A program made the position numbers and the translations under genes. A DNA stretch of 64,000 bases from contig NC_068557.1 of the NCBI RefSeq assembly GCF_022201045.2, positions 2,232,001 to 2,296,000 of the forward strand, in the 5' to 3' direction. Source of the DNA: Citrus sinensis (lineage: Eukaryota; Streptophyta; Magnoliopsida; Sapindales; Rutaceae). Shown one piece after another: positions 25,584-35,009 of this stretch. The stretch's first letter is position 1. Every line of letters begins with the position of its first letter. The notes beneath the pieces were generated by a model. That model saw only the letters and a program-made list of their open reading frames with translations, was not told the origin of the DNA and searched no databases.

Positions 25584-26693
25584 ATGGGTGGCTGTGTCTC
25601 GTTTTACACTGCACAGCTTCTTCTAATCTTCCTCGCCGTTAGTTCTTCCGTCGTTAACTGCTGCCCGCCGTCAGAGCGGGCAGCACTCTTAGCCTTCAAA
25701 GCTGCCCTCCACGAGCCTTACTTGGGCATCTTCAACTCCTGGACGGGCAACGACTGTTGCCACAACTGGTACGGTGTTAGCTGTGACCAGGAAACTCACC
25801 GGGTCGCTGACATTAACCTACGTGGCGAGTCTGAGGACCCGATATTCCAGCGGGCCCACCGAACCGGGTACATGACCGGGTATATCTCACCCGCTGTGTG
25901 TAAACTCACGCGTCTCTCCAGTTTAACGCTCGCCGACTGGAAAGGCATCACCGGGGAAATCCCACGTTGCATTTCTTCAATTCCTTTTCTCCGCATTCTT
26001 GATTTAATCGGAAATAAGTTATCGGGCGACATTCCCCGAGATATTGGCCGGCTTCACAGACTCGCTGTCTTAAATATCGCCGATAACAACATATCGGGTG
26101 CGATTCCCCCTTCCATTGCTAATCTTTCCAGCTTGATGCATCTTGACTTGCGTAACAACAGAATTTCGGGCCCGATTCCGGGAAGTGTCGGGCGACTCCG
26201 AATGATGAGCCGGGCTTTGCTGTCTCGGAATCAGATTTCGGGAACAATCCCAAGTTCCATTTCGATGATTTATCGTCTTGCCGATTTGGACTTGTCGATG
26301 AACCAAATATCGGGTATGATACCGGCTTCGCTGGGGAAAATGGCGGTATTGGCAACTCTTAATCTTGATTTTAACAAGTTATCGGGTCCCATACCGGCGA
26401 GTTTAATGAACTCTGGGATCAGCAATTTAAATCTCAGTAGAAACATGCTCGAAGGAAAAATACCGGATGTTTTCGGACCGAGATCATATTTTACAGCAAT
26501 TGATTTAGCATATAACAAATTGAGCGGGTCGATTCCGAGAACTTTGTCGGCTGCGTCGTATATCGGGCACTTAGATTTCAGTCATAACTATCTTTGCGGG
26601 AGGATTCCGGATGGTTCACCGTTTGATCATCTTGAAGCTTCGTCGTTTGCTTACAATAAATGTCTATGCGGGAAGCCGCTTAGGGCTTGCTAA
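25584..26693 (+). CDS. Secreted leucine-rich-repeat protein, DRT100-like (copy 1)
   Basis: Single-exon gene of 369 residues from the ATG at 25584. The frame is open from an ATG at 25503, but that would sit at the expected transcription start, and the aligned leader of the paralogue at 45.9 kb is not coding. An N-terminal signal peptide (about 25 hydrophobic residues ending near VVNC) is followed by the LRR N-terminal cap with paired cysteines (CCPPSERAALLAFK ... DCCHNWYGVSCD). About ten plant-type LRRs follow (consensus LxLxxNxISGxIPxSxG), then a C-terminal cap with CLCGKPLRAC. There is no transmembrane or kinase part, so the product is likely apoplastic. The family is named after Arabidopsis DRT100, whose DNA-damage-tolerance label came from complementation in bacteria; the true role is unclear, and extracellular ligand or enzyme binding, as in PGIPs, is possible. 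Confidence 0.9.
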   Translation: MGGCVSFYTAQLLLIFLAVSSSVVNCCPPSERAALLAFKAALHEPYLGIFNSWTGNDCCHNWYGVSCDQETHRVADINLRGESEDPIFQRAHRTGYMTGYISPAVCKLTRLSSLTLADWKGITGEIPRCISSIPFLRILDLIGNKLSGDIPRDIGRLHRLAVLNIADNNISGAIPPSIANLSSLMHLDLRNNRISGPIPGSVGRLRMMSRALLSRNQISGTIPSSISMIYRLADLDLSMNQISGMIPASLGKMAVLATLNLDFNKLSGPIPASLMNSGISNLNLSRNMLEGKIPDVFGPRSYFTAIDLAYNKLSGSIPRTLSAASYIGHLDFSHNYLCGRIPDGSPFDHLEASSFAYNKCLCGKPLRAC

Positions 26694-27682
26694 GATAATG
26701 TATCGGCCGAGGCAGGGTTTGGTTTATCGGGTTTGATCCCGATATAAATTTATATATCGTCAATATATATTTATATGTTTGCGTAACTATTTAACATTTT
26801 CCACAAAGGGTACTATTATATTTTTGTTTTGTTTAGATTTACATTGTATCCTAGTCATTACGTTATTTGATAATGAACATGAGGTACAATGCTTCTTTTC
26901 ATATGAATTTTCATTCAAAAATGGATTACATTCGTCTCTAATAATTAATATAAAGATTTTTTTTTTTAAATATCTGAATAATACACTGCTCATTCTGGTT
27001 ATACTTCATAAAATTGTGATAGATTTACACAAAGATTGAGATGAAATCTTCACGATACGCAAAAATAATTTTTATTTCTTTTATAAAATATCATCGTGCA
27101 ATATAAATCACGGAATCGGGCGAGTGGCGTTCGGAATTTGAACTTTTAATATTCTCAAAATGAATGAGAATGAGCGTTTGGTTGCCATGAATTAAAATAG
27201 AACAAATAATGACATCTTCAATATAATCTGAGTTGTGAAATTTTTTAAACCTGGACCAACGCGTTTCAATAAATCGCATGCAATTTACTTCTGCAGAACA
27301 AACACATATGGCCTTGAGTTATAATATCAAATCTTGCTGGCCATAGCTGGCATCCGATCACAATACAATAAAGAGTGAATTAGGTAAAGACAGCACACGT
27401 GAAAAAATTAAGCGTGACAACGACTCAATCGTCCGTCGCATTGCATTGATGCCGTGGGGTCTGCTTACATAATTCTGACGGTGCAGAAAGAAATTTACTT
27501 ATGTTCGCTAGTAGGCGGTGGCGGCAGAGACGTAAAGCTTACCGCATGCAGAGAAAGAGGAAAAAATGGGACAGTTAAATTCTTCTGCATGATACTTGCC
27601 TTGCTAGCGGCGGCCACCTCAAAAGTTCTTTAGCCATGTGATTTCTATATGTCTTACAAGAGTCAAGGATATTCTTACCAAC
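26694..27682. other. Intergenic between LRR copy 1 and the first Mutator-like element
   Basis: 3' flank of the LRR gene and AT-rich sequence. No supported gene. Confidence 0.4.
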
Positions 27683-27692
27683 TTATCTTGAA

Positions 27693-29244
27693 GGGTAATT
27701 TTCGGTTTCCTCCCCCTGAGGTTTGGGGTCCTTTCACTTTGATAGATTGTATGAGTGTATCTCCACTTTACACCCCTACCGTTAGTATAACATTTATTTG
27801 ACTGTTAATTGACTGATTAAATGACTAAAAACACCCTTGCATCAATAAAACTATTTCAATAACCAACTGGAGCCGGTTTTTTTTTTTTAAAGCTTATTAA
27901 CGAAACTGAATGTCGTAAACATAGAGAGATTCAATGGATCTCTCATCGACGTCATTAGCATTAATATCAGATCAACTGCAACTAGCCTAAGATTAGCCTT
28001 CCCTTTAGTCAGCTTAACAGTATATTCAACAAACCGCATTTGATCCTCAAGCTCCATTGCTTTAACAATCTCCATAATTGCCTCCACAGCTAATCCCCTC
28101 AGCTCAGCCTTCTGCAGGGCCTTGTTCACCAAGTACTTCGGCAAATTCACAACTGCCTTCTTGACCCCGTCGCTCTCTTTAGCCACACCCATCACTCCAT
28201 TCATCAAAAATCCTAATGCAAAACTCCTCGCTTGACATTTGCCCATCAAAATCAATGGCACTAATGACTTCAAAACCTATGCAGTTGTACTCATCACATC
28301 ACCATGCTCCCCCCTCAACAACTTAATCAAAATCCCTGAACACAAACATTCAATTTCTCATAACCTCCCAATTCAAGCAAAGAAACCAGAATCTCAACAA
28401 CAGTCTGTATCAAAGACTTCAAACAATCTAGAAATCTATTCAAATAAACCAACTCCACAACAAATTCCAACTTCTCAACAACCAAACACAAACTCCTAGC
28501 ATCAAATCCACCCTCCTCTCATCCTCGTTAAATTCATTCACCCGCTGAACCCGCCTGCCACCACCTTTTCCTTTGTGGTTAACACTAGAGTGGGACCCGC
28601 TATCAGACACGCGCTTAAAACTCTTGAGGGAGCGGCGAAGGGAGAGGAACGCCATGGGAGTGAACAAAGTGAAGACAGGGGAGTTCGGGGAGAGAAGCAA
28701 TGAAAGGTAAATTTTGGAGGCCAAGAGGGAGAGATTGGTGGGGCCCGCATCCATGGCGCAAGAAATTGGAGGAATGAGAGAGGATAAAGAGAGTTTTTTT
28801 TTGGAGGAGAGTTGATCGGTGAATCGGTAAAGGGTGTCTGGATCATTTGATTGTAAGAGGGATTCGAGTTCGAGGAGAGTGGAATGAGAAATGGGTGTCG
28901 TTTGATTTTGACTTAGGGTTTCTTCGAAATCTCTCTAGTTAATAAGCTTGAAATGGGTGTCGTTTGATTTTGTCTTAGGGTTTCTTCAAAATGGGTGTCG
29001 TTTGATTTTTGGTTATTAGCTAGCGGGCACCACAATCTTTCAACAGGTTCCAGTTTGCAGAGTGTAAAAATTCAAAATTATTTTGATATTTAATAATTTA
29101 GCATGCAATTACTTATTTATTCTCATATACTAACCTTATACTAAACAATATACGAACGGTAGGAGTGCAAAATGGAGATACCCTCATACAATCTATCAAA
29201 TTGAAGGGACCTCAAAGCTCAGGGGATGAAACTGAAAATTACCC
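27693..29244. mobile_element. Pack-MULE-type element with CAP-D3 fragment
   Basis: Terminal inverted repeats of about 120 bp: the left end reads GGGTAATTTTC ... TTTGATAGATTGTATGAG ... CCTACCGTT, and the right end is its imperfect reverse complement, with the same words at 29140-29244. The interior is a minus-strand fragment of a host gene and has no transposase. The element's own two flanks (tatcttgaa left, ttttctata right) are not a duplication, which is what led to the composite-element reading. MULEs with captured host exons are called Pack-MULEs. Confidence 0.8.
27900..28850 (-). pseudogene. Captured 5' fragment of a condensin-II CAP-D3-like gene
   Basis: Minus-strand frames at 28846-28440 and 28273-27887 read in order as the N-terminal part of plant condensin-2 complex subunit D3. 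The upper part contains AGPTNLSLLASKIYLSLLLS and FTPMAFLSL; the lower part contains MGVAKESDGVKKAVVNLPKY and AVEAIMEIVKAMELEDQ. The two are linked by sequence readable in shifted frames, so there are frame breaks between 28273 and 28754. CAP-D3 normally exceeds 1,200 residues, so only about the first quarter is present. The identification rests on my memory of the family and needs a search. The fragment lies wholly inside the inverted repeats and is not expected to make condensin. Confidence 0.6.
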
Positions 29245-30611
29245 TTTTCTATATCCACCACTTTTGACCAAGTATTAAAATATGTTTTATCTAATAAATT
29301 TATGTGTAAATTAGAAGAAGGAAGAAGATACAAATAGGATTATGATGTATAGATCAATTAGTTACTTGTGTTGCTGATCTAATTCTGTGTTGCATTTTTT
29401 TTTTTTTTGCCTCCTCCAAATATCTTTCCCATTTCTATGTCAGTCTCTCTTTTATTATATATTCGAATATTTAATCGGGGTCTATAAATATTCATTAAAA
29501 AAAAGAAAACTCATTTCCTTCAATAATTGTTCGTGGAAGTAGAAACCGATCCGTGAACTACCAATGTTAAAACTTGAAATATGTGATAGGTAACCAGGGT
29601 TCAGTTATGTTCCAACAACACTGGTACATTGCTTTCACTATTGCAATGTGCTTGCAGATACTTTTATTTTCTACACCTTCATTAATTAAATAAATAAAAT
29701 TTGTTAAATTGATGGAGTAGCTTTCATGTAATTTTTTTTAGCTGGCCTCCTAAATAAGAAACTTGAAAGATCAGGATAGGCTAAAAATTTATTTGAGTTT
29801 CATCCACCCTCCTATCTTTTTAAATAAAAAAATAACAAATAAAACACATGTAGGATTATAATATATTAATGAATCAAATAAACATTAATTAATTAGTTTT
29901 TTATTTCTTTTTAAAAGTTAGGAGGTGTACAAATTTTGAGATTATTGATATTTTTTTATAATATCAATATATAATATTATTTGGAAATATAAAATAGTGT
30001 AATTTATGACAAAAGGGTGTACAATGTATAATGTAAATTATATTAAATATGTATTAAACGAGTTATTGGGTTATGTCGTATTAAGTGACATGGTTACCTA
30101 ATTATTAAATGGTTTTGTCCGGTCACCCAGTTATTTTCCGTGTCAAGTTCAAGTTTCAATATTTTGACACGATTATTAAATGGGTCATATTTGAGTCAAA
30201 TTAAATTTAACACAATAAAAAAAATGACATAACGCGAAACAATTAGGTAACTCTTTTTGCTAGCTCTAGAAATATCTCCTCTTTAAACTCGTAGAATAAA
30301 CCAAAAAATTAGTAGGTATAAAAGTTTCATCTATATTTTAATAGAATTTTGAATCATAAAACTTTTAGGGAATTTTTTATTGGACGTGTATAGATTTAGA
30401 CTCTCATAAAATTTTAAAATGTAAATATTTATAAATTGTAATTCAAAAATAATTATTTCAAAGTAGCTCCAAACACAAGCATGATGACAGATTATGCCGT
30501 TGAAAAAAAAAATAGCAACGGAGGACTTTTATTAAAATATTATATTACGATTGAACTTGAAATAACATATAAATCTTCCGATACTCACAAAATCATCACA
30601 ATCATTTTGTC
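29245..30611. other. Non-coding stretch between the first Pack-MULE and the P450
   Basis: AT-rich sequence with repeat-like words (for example tcacccagttattttccgtg at about 30123). The stretch nearest 30611 is the expected 3' UTR of the P450. No supported gene. Confidence 0.4.
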
Positions 30612-32332
30612 TTAATGGTAGAGCTCTGAATTGGATAGTCTTGGTGTTGGAATAGCAATCAAAGGCTCTTTTTTCTTAATGACAATCCCAAAATTTTCAG
30701 ATAAGTTTAGCTTTGTGCCAGCTGGCAATTCCCACTCAAATGAGTGCAATAACGAAGCCAAAACAAACATCAGCATCCTCTCAGCTAGAGGAATCCCAGC
30801 ACACATTCTTCTACCAGAACCAAATGGCAAGTACTGAAAATTGTTACCTGAGTAATCGAACTTACTCTCGACACCAACATTCAGAAACCTCTCGGGTCGA
30901 AATTCTAAGGGATTATCCCAAAGTTGAGGGTCCCTGTGGATAGCCCAAACATTCAACATAAGAGTTGTATCTTTGGGAATGGTATAGCCACCAATGCTGC
31001 CACTCTCGCTTGCTCTGCGTGGTACTAATAAAGGCAATGCAGGATGCAGACGAAATGTTTCTTTCACCACAGCATCTAAATATTTCAATTTAGGCAAATG
31101 AAATTCTTCAACACAACTGTCCATGCCCACAACTTGAGCTAATTCTTCCTGAACTTTCTTCATTACTTGTGGATGCTGCATCAACTCTGCCATTGTCCAT
31201 TCCACCATCGTAGTTGTGGTGTCGGTTCCACCCGTAATTATATCCTGTTCAAAAGATTACAATAAAGCTTTAATTTAAAAAATTAAAAAAAGTTGAAAAG
31301 CGTCATTCATGCAAATATACAACTGTGCTTGTATAACTGTTCGTGGCTAGTTGCTTAACATACCACGAGCACGCCCTTAAATTTGTTCATGCTAATTGAG
31401 GAAGAACCGTCTTCATTTTCTTGAAGCTCCAATAGTAGCTGCAAGAAGTTCTTGTTCCTTGATCCTTCAAACTTTTTCCCTGCTCTTTCTTTGCCTTCAA
31501 CAATAAAGTCCTTGCTTCTATACTTTTCAACAGTAGAATTTATAATATTTTCAAACCAGAGAGAAATCTTCTTTGCTTTCCTCTCTATACCTTGTATATC
31601 AAACCATGAAAGCACTGGAAAGACGTCCGAAATATTCGGTGTTCCCATTAGGACCATGAGTTCTGCCAGCTTAAATTTTAGCTCAGCCCCAAGATTAGTG
31701 ATCCCTTCCTCTCTTATTTCAAGCGCTTCACCCCACAGTATGTTCTGAATAACACATACCAAGGTTGAAATTGACAATTCACCAATGTCAATGGGCTTAC
31801 CAATTTTGTTGTCGTTGTTATACAAATCCCTGATAGTATTTTTAACCTCTTGTTTTCTTAGAGCATAACAAGCATCAAGGCTTGCGTTACTCATCATCTT
31901 GCCCACAAAAAATTTGCGCAACTTACTCCATTCGGGACCGTAATTGGACCATGCAATATCATTGCCACCAAAGGTGGCCACTAGCCCAGCGATCGGCGGG
32001 TCACGGTCTGCGAACGTTGTATCTTGATCACGAACCACTTGTTTAACTAGGGAAGGTGAGCTCACCACGACACATAATTTATTTCCGAGCCAGAGCTTGA
32101 AGATCGGACCGTAAACTCCACATAATTCCGTGAATTTCTTGTGCAAGTCAGTAGTTCCGAGAAATGGGAGGTATCCGACTGCAGGCAAGCCGCGAGGTCC
32201 TGGTGGAAGTTTAGCATTTGCTTTCCTTGATTTGTTCACATTCCATGCGAAATAAACCACGGCAAGCACAGAAACTAAACAAGTGATAATTGCAGTCTCA
32301 TTGCTGCTGGCATCATCGACCCGCAAAGCCAT
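30612..32332 (-). CDS. CYP706: Cytochrome P450, CYP706 family (two exons)
   Basis: Exon 1 is 32332-31364 and exon 2 is 31244-30612, joined by a GT-AG phase-0 intron, giving 533 residues. An N-terminal membrane anchor (about residues 14-32) precedes the proline-rich hinge LPPGPRGLPAVGYLPFLG. P450 signatures are complete: I-helix TGGTDTTTT (near residue 327), K-helix KETFRLHP (ExxR), FRPERFL, and the heme loop FGSGRRMCAG with the Cys ligand. The sequence agrees best with CYP706 enzymes, which oxidise terpenoids or flavonoid-like substrates at the endoplasmic reticulum; the substrate here cannot be told. The intron splits the gene just before the I-helix, the common position in A-type plant P450s. 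The gene sits inside the candidate composite element and looks fully functional. A TATA-like cttataaac lies at 32427-32435 on the promoter side. Confidence 0.93.
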
Positions 32333-32426
32333 ATTCGATTATTTAGTTTTAGTGTTTCAGAATGAATTTTAACAAAATGTATGATGAAGGGGAGAATTTG
32401 TAATGGAATAGCTGGCACCTGTTAAT

Positions 32427-32435
32427 CTTATAAAC
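32427..32435 (-). promoter_or_regulatory. TATA-like box of the CYP706-type gene
   Basis: Reads gtttataag on the minus strand, about 95 bp upstream of the ATG at 32332. Plausible leader length of about 65 nt. Confidence 0.4.
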
Positions 32436-32761
32436 AGACGTGTTAGCAAAATAAAGGAATGAAGTGATCAAGTAAGGATTCAATTGCACGGCCTTTAGTT
32501 CATTTATAGCCAAGTGCTAATATTAGTTATTTCAATTGCATGTTATCAATTACGGTAGTAATTAGGATAAAGAATGACATTCATTAATGCAAATTGAAGC
32601 GGTGCCATCTAAGCTTCAAACATATTTAAATAGTCTAAGCCGATTGTCTTAATCTCACAAGTAAGGTGCCACGTCTTAGTCCGATGTGGAACCACCACCA
32701 ACTAATAATATTTTGATGTATATTAATTTTTTTAAACCTATTAATTAATTTATTAAAAACC

Positions 32762-32868
32762 AAACAATAGAATTTCTCCTATAATATTCTTTAATTAAAC
32801 TCGTTTCCTTTAATTTCTCCTATAATATTCATTAATTAAACTCATTTCCTTTACGAACTTTATTAACA
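32762..32868. repeat. Short tandem duplication upstream of the P450
   Basis: The phrase around tttctcctataatattc and ttaattaaactc occurs twice in succession here, and a third partial copy (gaatttctcctataatattc) lies at about 33761. This fits repeated duplication of the P450 upstream region. Confidence 0.7.
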
Positions 32869-33846
32869 TAAATAATTTTTAAGTGAAAATTTTAAACTAA
32901 AGTGGAAGATTTTTCCTGCCGACATTCAGTGTATATGTGGCAAAATATACTTGACTCAGGGTCGGGCGTGGATCTACCTACATTCAGAGTGTGGGGGCAA
33001 TTTGACCCCACTAACAATTAAATCTTGACTTTTATATATCTTGATGTGTACTAAGGCTCATTGGCTGAATAATTGCACCTTTATTTCAATATTGATACCA
33101 ACGTGGCTTGATGTCATCCACTCATCGTTGTTATTGTCTATGAAGGAAATGTATTTCTAACTTGCCTCCCTCTGGTCCATTCAGATTGGGGATTTCTTGA
33201 AAATAGCAAAAAATTTTGGGTCACTTATATAATTTTAGCCATTTTCTCATCTGTCTTATTTGTTTTTATTGCTCCAAATAGTTATTCACTATTCTACCAA
33301 TAATTCAAGATATACCATTACAATTTTACATCATAATAATGCCTCTGACAAGCTGTGTGAGGTGTTTGTCCATTGACAAAAAGTTCTGCTTAAAAATTAG
33401 AATGATCGATCCTGACAAAATTACAGATGATATGGCATGCAATGCTAGCATACATTTTTCTTGTATAGTTATTTTCGTTGGAGTTTTGTCCATTGATAAT
33501 GTGAAAAAATATTTTGTTAAATATTAATTTGGAAGGAAACAAATTAAATGTGCAGAAGATTTTAATTCTAATGTCACAAAGTCGTAACAGTGAATGTTGA
33601 GTAACGATGCCAACGCTACGTTCCGTTTATTAAGTTTCTGGTCATGCAGCATATGGTGCAATTCAGCAACGAATAATTTTATAAATTCTAAAATCAACCG
33701 TATAACAAATAAATGCCACTCCAATGCTTGAGATTAAAATATTTATCAAACAATACATTAGAATTTCTCCTATAATATTCTTTAATTATCTTATCACTAA
33801 TATTCTACTAATATAAAACAATGGCAATTACAGCAAACTTAAAATG

Positions 33847-33896
33847 TGATAATTGGCGGTCTGCTCGTTGCTGGCGTCGTCGACCCACAAAGTCAT
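33847..33896 (-). pseudogene. Remnant of the CYP706-type gene: start codon region only
   Basis: Matches the first 15 or so codons of the P450 (counterpart 32285-32332) around the reverse complement of ATG at 33894-33896. The sequence on its promoter side (gcgttagcaaagtaaataaaggaatgaag) also matches the P450 promoter. The match breaks off after the first codons. About 33985-34060 resembles 32915-33010 as well, so more than one patch of the upstream region was copied. Confidence 0.7.
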
Positions 33897-34312
33897 ATTC
33901 AATTATTATTTGTTTTAATACCTCAAAATCTGCGTTAGCAAAGTAAATAAAGGAATGAAGTGATCATGTGCCAAGACCTTTATTTTCCTGCCGACAAACG
34001 GAGTACATATTGTAAAAAATGCTACAGTCGGGGTGTGTGGGCAATTGAACCCACTAAAAAATTAAATTTCTTTAATTTCCTATTAATTTTTAGGAAAATT
34101 AACTTTGACTGGGGGCAATCGTACAAACAAATCATTAAGATCATTAATTTAAATTCACTAATAATTTCTCTAATTAATAAATTTGTATTTTTAAACTAAT
34201 TAATAATATATTACATTAAGAGAATTCTTAGTTACCTTTATTTATATTTCCTAAAATCATTAATTTTAAAAGCTAATTAAAATTATTTTGAATATAAATA
34301 TAATAGTAAAAT

Positions 34313-34523
34313 AAATTCCGTGAATTTCTTGTGCAAGTCAGTAGTCCCGACAAATGGGAGGTATCCGACTACAGGCAAGCCGCGAGGTCCTGGTGGCAGT
34401 TTAGCATTTGATTTCCTTGATTTTTTTCACATTCCATGCGAAATAAGCCACGGCAAGCACAGAAACTAAACAAGTGATAATTGCAGTCTCATTGCTGTTG
34501 GCATCATCGACCCGCAAAGCCAT
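34313..34523 (-). pseudogene. Truncated 5' copy of the CYP706-type gene
   Basis: Nearly identical to the first 70 codons of the P450 (32125-32332), from the start codon (34523-34521) to the segment coding for the LHKKFTE region. A single-base insertion in a T-run near 34425 breaks the frame inside the membrane-anchor/hinge region. Homology continues for about 40 bp into the promoter. The high similarity suggests a recent duplication. Confidence 0.85.
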
Positions 34524-34850
34524 ATTCGATTGTTTAGTGTTTCAGAATGAATTTTAACGAAATATATGATGAGGGGATAATTTGTATTGCAATTGTCGTG
34601 CCTAAGCTCGTGAATTAATCGCGTAAAAGTAGATAGGGTTCCAGTGGTCAGCATTCTGTCATGAGATACGTGGAATCTTTACCACACATATTCAATCAAC
34701 CTATTAACTGGTCAGCTCATACAATGATAGATATTTGCATGGATTGAATTATTATCTCGAATTGAGTAAAACAAAAAATTTAAAGAAATCTAGATTCATC
34801 GATATATTAGCCTTCACACAAAATGGAAGGACTCTTTTTTTTTTTTTGTT

Positions 34851-34870
34851 GGGGGGGGGGGGGGGGGGGG
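34851..34870 (+). repeat. G20 homopolymer tract
   Basis: Twenty consecutive G preceded by a T-run, 140 bp left of the second Pack-MULE. It could form a G-quadruplex. Homopolymer length is unreliable in most sequencing. Confidence 0.85.
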
Positions 34871-35009
34871 CATCATTTCCTCAAAGATCTTTGTGGTTAA
34901 TAAAGTGCATAAGTTTTTAGTTTGTAGCACGAGATAAAAAAATTTCGAGAGACGGAATCATCTTCCTTTAAAAAGATATATTTTTGTAGAACTAGTTGAT
35001 TTTCATTTT

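Noticed and set aside
27693-29244. Functional CAP-D3 gene
   Set aside because: Only the N-terminal part is present, frames are broken, and it is bounded by transposon ends.
29245-35009. A Mutator transposase inside the composite element
   Set aside because: No frame with MULE transposase features was found between the two Pack-MULEs; only the P450 and its fragments are there. The FRS4-like protein is MULE-derived but is a domesticated gene elsewhere in the window.
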